Below are positions 61,101 to 64,000 of a stretch of DNA of 64,000 bases, one piece after another. The first letter of the stretch is position 1. Every line of letters starts with the position of its first letter. The translations under genes were made by a program, and so were the position numbers. The stretch is taken from contig JACDOX010000298.1 in assembly GCA_014549065.1 (NCBI GenBank), positions 260,785-324,784 of the forward strand, read 5' to 3'. Source of the DNA: Cardinalis cardinalis (taxonomy: Eukaryota > Chordata > Aves > Passeriformes > Cardinalidae). Below the pieces are notes generated by a model. That model was not told the DNA's origin and searched no databases. It worked only from the letters and a program-made list of their open reading frames with translations.

Positions 61101-61538
61101 GCTGTTAAAACTGCCTCAGGGATGGTGACTTCACCAGTCTGCTGGGTGGTCTGTGCCAGGGACTGTGAAGAAATTTTCTCAGTATTCGACCTGACCCTGC
61201 CCTGCCACAACTTGGTGCCATTTCCCCTTGTCCTGTCCCTTGCTCTCTGGGAGCAGAGCCCAGCTGCCCCCCTCGGCTGTCCCCTCCTGTCAGGGAGTTT
61301 TGCAGAGCCACAAGGGCCCCCTGAGCCTTCTTTTCTCCAGGCTGAGCCCCTTTCCCAGCTCCCTCAGCTGCTCCTGGGGCACCAGACCTGGGCTCCAGTC
61401 TACAATGGACTACCAAGATAGGATGACAATAGAAGTGAACTGAAGTTGGCTGCTCTCTGATTTACTCCCTTCCTTATTTTTCCTTAGGCACAGGCAGAGG
61501 CACGAAGGGAACACGAGGGAGCAGTACAGCTTCTAGAG
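33824..61538 (+). CDS. TSPOAP1: TSPOAP1 (RIM-binding protein 1), N-terminal part; gene continues past the window
   Basis: TSPOAP1 (BZRAP1, RIM-BP1) is a presynaptic active-zone scaffold that links voltage-gated calcium channels to RIM; it also binds the TSPO receptor. Exons read here: 33824-34102, probably 35869-35916, then 45742-45849, 47447-47575, 49597-49773, 52975-53229, 57684-57791, 58613-58696, 59344-59433, 60132-60254, 60647-60751 and 61488-61538. All join in phase 0, giving about 519 residues. The conserved core is the coiled-coil region: EEKVKHLKRKNAELAVIAKR, LLAKDKQIEALQQECRELQA, FDRLLRESQREVLRLQRQIA, VAERRQQLEVEHKEALLVLQ, AQAEARREHEGAVQLLE. The SH3 and FN3 exons lie beyond the right edge. 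RIMBP2 is a paralogue, but RIMBP1-type blocks and synteny decide the call. Confidence 0.93.
35223..35345 (-). repeat. CR1 LINE fragment, antisense
   Basis: CAGAGAATCCTGGAATGGTT, GGTTGGAAGGGACCTTACAG and CACCTTCCACTAGACCAG are the reversed CR1 3' end. Confidence 0.9.
35630..35822 (+). repeat. GGTGCT/ACCAT-rich low-complexity repeat
   Basis: Repeated GGTGCTGGTGGT, GTGGCACTGTGATG and paired GTACCATC motifs; imperfect, with no fixed period that I could measure. It ends 50 bases before the probable exon 2. Confidence 0.6.
35869..35916 (+). CDS. TSPOAP1: TSPOAP1 probable small second exon
   Basis: The acceptor TTGTGTTTTCCTAG precedes EKKIQQFLLESSGFRD; a GTGAAAG donor at 35917 would give 16 codons in phase 0. 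This resembles the FL-containing stretch that precedes the first coiled coil in the family, and it keeps the frame from exon 1 into 45742. The donor is weak; the open frame itself runs on to 36177, so the exon end is a guess. Confidence 0.42.
38358..38556 (-). repeat. CR1 LINE fragment, antisense
   Basis: TCACAAAATCCCAAAGTGGT, TGTCCCAGGCTGCTCCCAGC and GGCCTGCCCACCCTGCCAGG; very like the copy at 19638. Confidence 0.9.
45016..45039 (+). repeat. (CTG)8 trinucleotide run
   Basis: Eight uninterrupted CTG units inside the TSPOAP1 intron; not in a recognised exon. Confidence 0.95.
45629..45714 (+). repeat. 47-bp tandem duplication beside a TSPOAP1 acceptor
   Basis: CTGTGGCCCTG starts at about 45629 and 45676 and CAGGCAGGTGAAG closes both copies. 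The first copy carries CCCTGCAGGACCTGCAG, i.e. extra AG acceptor-like sites. It ends 28 bases before the exon at 45742. Confidence 0.85.
45742..45849 (+). CDS. TSPOAP1: TSPOAP1 exon: first coiled-coil segment
   Basis: Between CTGTTTTGCAG and GTGAGC; 36 codons, phase 0. SGADYSFLVSQNTKLLSALE then DLRHRCSSLAEENSLL matches the family's LRALGELRQRC..EEN block. Confidence 0.9.
45937..46092 (-). repeat. CR1 LINE fragment, antisense
   Basis: GATCACAGAATCACAGAACA, AAGTCCAGCTCCTGGCCCTG and GTCCAAATGCTGCTTGAGCT. Confidence 0.88.
47447..47575 (+). CDS. TSPOAP1: TSPOAP1 exon: coiled coil EEKVKHLKRKNAEL
   Basis: Between CTCTCCAG and GTGGGT; 43 codons, phase 0. EEKVKHLKRKNAELAVIAKR and LEERARKLQEANLKV are almost identical to mammalian RIMBP1. 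Confidence 0.96.
49479..49562 (+). repeat. 30-32-bp tandem repeat, three copies, near a TSPOAP1 acceptor
   Basis: GTGATGGGGTGGTGGTT begins at 49481, 49511 and 49543, joined by CACCAA linkers. It ends about 35 bases before the exon at 49597. Confidence 0.9.
49597..49773 (+). CDS. TSPOAP1: TSPOAP1 exon: LELCKKAFARQRAKDL block
   Basis: Between GGTGTAG and GTGAGA; 59 codons, phase 0. GSSLELCKKAFARQRAKDLT and SALLAKDKQIEALQQECREL match mammalian RIMBP1 closely. Confidence 0.96.
49774..52974. other. TSPOAP1 intron, about 3.2 kb
   Basis: I see no exon, CR1 copy or clear tandem repeat here; it is ordinary AT-moderate intron. Confidence 0.5.
52975..53229 (+). CDS. TSPOAP1: TSPOAP1 exon: FDRLLRESQREVLRLQRQ block and linker
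   Basis: Between TTCCCACAG and GTGAGA; 85 codons, phase 0. EFDRLLRESQREVLRLQRQI is conserved; the remainder (SGSAMPSAAAHPGPTNSC...) is a variable Ser/Ala/Pro linker. Confidence 0.95.
53540..53935 (-). repeat. CR1 LINE fragment, antisense
   Basis: AGAATCATAGAATGGTTTGG, GGGCAGGGACACCTTCCACT, CAGGTTGCTCCAAGCCCTGT, then the CR1 body to CTCCGGGGCCTCCTCTGGAC. Its right edge runs into the intronic CpG island. Confidence 0.93.
53980..54360 (+). promoter_or_regulatory. Intronic CpG island of TSPOAP1 with two donor-like units
   Basis: Very high CpG density inside the intron between 53229 and 57684. The motif GCCGCCAGGTAAGGCCGGGC occurs twice, with GT at 54093 and 54174, 81 bases apart. Both are textbook splice donors, so this may be an alternative promoter with an untranslated or short first exon feeding into the phase-0 exons downstream. 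Confidence 0.5.
54565..54665 (+). repeat. T-rich low complexity with TTTG runs
   Basis: About 100 bases of T with regularly spaced single G (TTTG, TTTTTTG) and one N at 54590; assembly may be uncertain here. Confidence 0.9.
54666..57683. other. TSPOAP1 intron, remaining part
   Basis: Contains one long CR1 copy and a poly-T near 56549; no exon recognised. Confidence 0.5.
55850..56277 (+). repeat. CR1 LINE fragment, sense
   Basis: GGCTGGAGCCCCAGGAGCAG, GGGGCTCAGCCTGGAGCAAA, GACATCAGCAGGAATTTCCC, then GGACTGGATGGGCTTGGAGG and GTGATTCTGGGATTCT at the end. Confidence 0.92.
57684..57791 (+). CDS. TSPOAP1: TSPOAP1 exon: variable linker
   Basis: Between CTGCTTTCAG and GTGAGT; 36 codons, phase 0. 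VEPGVQPLGPASEGHENFPP and NQESSKQIQQL; the end corresponds to the start of the second coiled coil (human EKEQRVQQLE). Confidence 0.85.
58613..58696 (+). CDS. TSPOAP1: TSPOAP1 exon: basic coiled coil
   Basis: Between TTTTGTGCAG and GTAAGT; 28 codons, phase 0. EVELKKKRKKCENLEHEVRK aligns with the family's ELSKKRKKCESLEQEARKK. Confidence 0.94.
59120..59190 (-). repeat. CR1 LINE 3' tip, antisense
   Basis: ACTGGTTTGAGTTGGAAGAG, ACCTTAAAGGTCATCCAGAT and CCAACCCCATC. It ends 150 bases before the exon at 59344. Confidence 0.85.
59344..59433 (+). CDS. TSPOAP1: TSPOAP1 exon: coiled coil EIQLQEVQSENARLAEEN
   Basis: Between TTTCTGGACAG and GTAAAA; 30 codons, phase 0. EVQSENARLAEENLQLNEKA aligns with QAQNENARLVEENSRLSG of human. 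Confidence 0.94.
60132..60254 (+). CDS. TSPOAP1: TSPOAP1 exon: coiled coil VESENADLKLQ
   Basis: Between TTCTCTTCAG and GTCAGT; 41 codons, phase 0. VTKERDSVIQTNQGLQTKLE and NLEQVLK match the mammalian TQERDSALRKSQGLQSKLE. Confidence 0.96.
60647..60751 (+). CDS. TSPOAP1: TSPOAP1 exon: HMRNVAERRQQLEVEHKEA
   Basis: Between TCTCCTGCAG and GTGTGT; 35 codons, phase 0. VAERRQQLEVEHKEALLVLQ and EKQEEVRRLQQ; a hallmark block shared by all RIM-BPs. Confidence 0.97.
60983..61425 (-). repeat. CR1 LINE fragment, antisense
   Basis: AAAATCATGGAATCATTAAG, then CTTGTCCTGTCCCTTGCTCT, CCCAGCTCCCTCAGCTGCTC. It lies between two coiled-coil exons, 60 bases before the acceptor at 61487. Confidence 0.9.
61488..61538 (+). 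CDS. TSPOAP1: TSPOAP1 exon: AQAEARREHEGAVQLLE (last in window)
   Basis: Between TTTTCCTTAG and GTAAGA; 17 codons, phase 0. Identical in layout to the mammalian QAEAQREHEGAVQLLE block. The following family exon (STLDSMQ...) was not found before 64000. Confidence 0.95.
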
Positions 61539-62699
61539 GTAAGACAAAAGAAACAGGAGGGATTAGTGGCTAATTATTTATAATATCAGTTTGCCTGCCC
61601 TGGGTTTTGTTCTGCAAAATGCTGTAGTGCTTTGATTGGATGCAACATGTTGCTGCAGTGAAAGTAATATTTGGGTTAAAGTTCAGAGAATTATATCCTA
61701 GCCTGCTCAGTCATTAGATTGGTTACTTCATTCAGATTGTGCCCAAAAACTCTTTTAAGGGTACATTTAGTAATCAAACTCAGATCTGCTTGTTCCATTT
61801 TTCAGCATCATGTGAAAGGAGAACACTTGCGTTCATGAGATTTAAAATTTCTCTTGTGTATGTGTGCTCTATTTGTTTTATTAAGGAAAAATAAGAAAAG
61901 TTTATTAGGTAAAAGCAGGAAAACCTGAGCATAAAGAGTGGTGAAGCCTTATTCCATTTGCACTGACTTGCACACTGGGAATGTGCTTTGGCTGGTGGCT
62001 GACAGTGTACTGGTGCAGCCTGGCAGATGTGCTGAGCACTGCTTTGGGGTTGATGGGCATGAGCTCAGTGTCTGTCAGGGTGACTTTGGAGAAAACATTG
62101 GATTCCTGGAGCTGCAAAGGCACAGTGCCAAACCCTGGAATTTGATGTGACAATTTAGTGGCTGTCGGAGGGTTGGGTTGAGTGTAGTGGCAAGGGAAGC
62201 ATCTTCTGCTCTCTCAGAGGTGTTCTGAGCACTGAAACATCTGAGATGAGCAGGTTGTTTTGCTGTACCCCCAGACAGTAGGGTCTCTTTGGGCCATGCT
62301 CCTGTCTCCAGTGGTGACAAACAGTCAGGGCTGTCAGGATGAGCTCCCTGTGCCCTCTGCTGTGCAGCTCTGTGGCTTTTGGGAGCCCAGGACTGTTGAT
62401 GCAGGTGGGCATTGTCCTTGATGGAGGTTGCTCCATGGCTGCAAATAGCACCAGCTTTGGATGAGGCCTGGCCAGTAGAGCCGGAGAGTGCTGGGCTCCT
62501 GCTGAACAAGATTGAAATGTTATAGGTTGGGTGAGTCTTGGGGGATGTGACATTATCTCTTGTGCCCTTGCCACACCCCTTTGGGGACCTCTGCATTTGG
62601 CTGCAAAGATAGGATCAGCTGATACAGGTGCTGCTCTGCATGACCTAGTGTTTAGCTGGGTTCTGAGCAGCTTTTAGGGGGAGGGGGGGGTTGCTGTGG

Positions 62700-62812
62700 T
62701 GCTGTTTCAAGGCCATTGGAGCAACCTGGTATAGTGAAAAGTCCATGGAACAAGATGAGCTTTAAGGTCCCTTCCAGTCCAAGCCGTTCTGGAATTTGAT
62801 GATTCTATGATG
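62700..62812 (+). repeat. CR1 LINE 3' end, sense
   Basis: TTGGAGCAACCTGGTATAGT, GATGAGCTTTAAGGTCCCTT and TTTGATGATTCTATGATG. Confidence 0.9.
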
Positions 62813-62991
62813 TTTGCCAAACGTTCTCTAAACTAACTCAGTGAAGGATTGGAGAAGCTACTTAGGTTTAGACCAGACATCTTCCTGTGCAAAGGAAGAA
62901 AGAGACAGTCCTCTTGTTCTGTGTTTGAAGGTAATGTTCTTCTGCAAGGGCCTTACCAGTTAAATATTCTTGCTTTCATGTTACTAGTACA

Positions 62992-63125
62992 GAGATCACA
63001 GAATCATCAAATGGTTTGGGTTGGAAGGGACCTTGAAGTTCATCCAGTTCTACCTCCTGCTGTAGGCAGGGACACCTTCAACTAGACCAGGTTTCTCAGA
63101 GCCCGATTCAACCTGGCCCTGAATT
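62992..63125 (-). repeat. CR1 LINE 3' end, antisense
   Basis: GATCACAGAATCATCAAATG, GGTTTGGGTTGGAAGGGACC and GGCAGGGACACCTTCAACTA; opposite in direction to the copy at 62700. Confidence 0.92.
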
Positions 63126-63364
63126 TTATAAAGTAGAACAAAGAAAGAGGAACTGTCATTAAAAGCCAGCGTAATGCAGAGCAACAGTCATTTAAATTAC
63201 TTAACTATAATCATAGTCATTCCAGAACGTCAGTGTATGGCATAATTAGGGGGTTTGAGTTGTCTTTGCTATGTATTGTCATTTTCACATGTGCTTGAAT
63301 TGCTTTTTGATGTTATATAAATGAAGAACGAGTGTAGTCCATTTTCCTGTTTGAAGAGTTCTGT

Positions 63365-63522
63365 CCCATGATTGTCATAAGTGGAGTCTCTCTCCCTGGA
63401 GATGTTCAGAACTGGACAGAGCTTTTGGCAGTCAACCCTGCTCTGAGCTGAGGGCTTGTATCAGGTGATCCCAGTGCTCCAGGTGGTCTCCTTCAGCCTT
63501 AGGTGTTCTGTAGTTCTGAGAT
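63365..63522 (+). repeat. CR1 LINE 3' end, sense, diverged
   Basis: GGAGTCTCTCTCCCTGGAGA, TGTTCAGAACTGGACAGAGC, CAGGTGATCCCAGTGCTCCA and TGTAGTTCTGAG follow the CR1 tail order. Confidence 0.75.
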
Positions 63523-64000
63523 AAAGCAGTGACAGGGGTGAGGAGAGTATGCAATGGGGTGTGTGCAGAAATGCCATGGAGAGAAGCACCCTCTCAGCTT
63601 AGGAAGAAAAGCTTGAGGGTTAAGGTCATGGGAATGAGGGAGTTCAGTGGTTCCAAAGTATATGAGACAAGATTTCAACTGCCTTTGGCACTGCATAGAT
63701 ACAAAAGGAGATGGCCTCCTTCCAGGAATCCAGTTTTGTTGTGAGATGAGGGGACCAGAGCTCTTGCTTGCTTTCCCTGACCTAGGAGCAGGATGCAGGA
63801 CTGAGCAGGCAGTCAGCTGCTTAAGAGCCTGTTACAGCCAGGCTCTGAGCTGTGTTTTGATTCCCAGAACTCCATGATCTCAGACCTGGGGAAAGATCTG
63901 AGCACAAAATGTCCATTCCATTCACTTTTGACTGGGTGCAATGTACTGGGAAAAGGGGGCTTGAAATTTAGCAGCCACTCTAAGTATATTGTCATTTATC

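Larger units (their letters stand above)
61539..64000. other. TSPOAP1 intron running off the window
   Basis: Three CR1 pieces in alternating orientation; no exon recognised. The intron is at least 2.46 kb. Confidence 0.6.

Overview
This is a vertebrate, almost certainly avian, nuclear window. The only common dispersed repeats are CR1 LINE fragments, at least 15 of them and all 3'-end truncated pieces. Introns are short, the DNA is GC-rich like a gene-dense bird microchromosome, and the proteins are close to, but not identical with, their mammalian orthologues. Single N bases (roughly one per 2 kb) are assembly ambiguities. The gene order RNF43 - SUPT4H1 - MIR142 - TSPOAP1, all on the + strand here, is the one known from human 17q22, so the block is conserved synteny.

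Layout. (1) 723-5097: the 3' half of RNF43, from the end of the PA domain through the TM segment, the RING-H2 finger and the long Ser/His-rich tail; the 5' exons lie left of the window. (2) 5098-14070: intergenic, no recognisable gene. (3) 14080-16611: SUPT4H1, complete in five exons with a CpG-island promoter and a clear AATAAA. (4) 16640-25840: intergenic, with several CpG-rich patches, a minus-strand polyadenylation-like site, a candidate SRF/AP-1 promoter and a 24/28-bp minisatellite. (5) 25850-28190: the miR-142 locus: a candidate promoter with GATA, ETS and E-box motifs, a degenerate 60/82-bp tandem array, the conserved hairpin and a downstream AATAAA. (6) 28200-33220: intergenic, ending in a 21-bp minisatellite. 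(7) 33220-64000: the 5' part of TSPOAP1 (RIM-binding protein 1): a CpG-island first exon, a probable small second exon, and ten well-supported exons encoding the N-terminal coiled-coil region. The gene runs off the right edge before its SH3 and FN3 exons.

The genes are neighbours by ancient synteny rather than an operon. RNF43 is a membrane E3 ligase that removes Frizzled from the surface. SUPT4H1 is the small subunit of the elongation factor DSIF. miR-142 is a blood-cell microRNA. TSPOAP1 is a presynaptic scaffold. The most unusual material is non-coding: tandem arrays placed beside splice acceptors and promoters, a duplicated splice donor in an intronic CpG island of TSPOAP1, and the array between the candidate miR-142 promoter and its hairpin. 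I found no bacterial-type system, CRISPR array, tRNA or rRNA.
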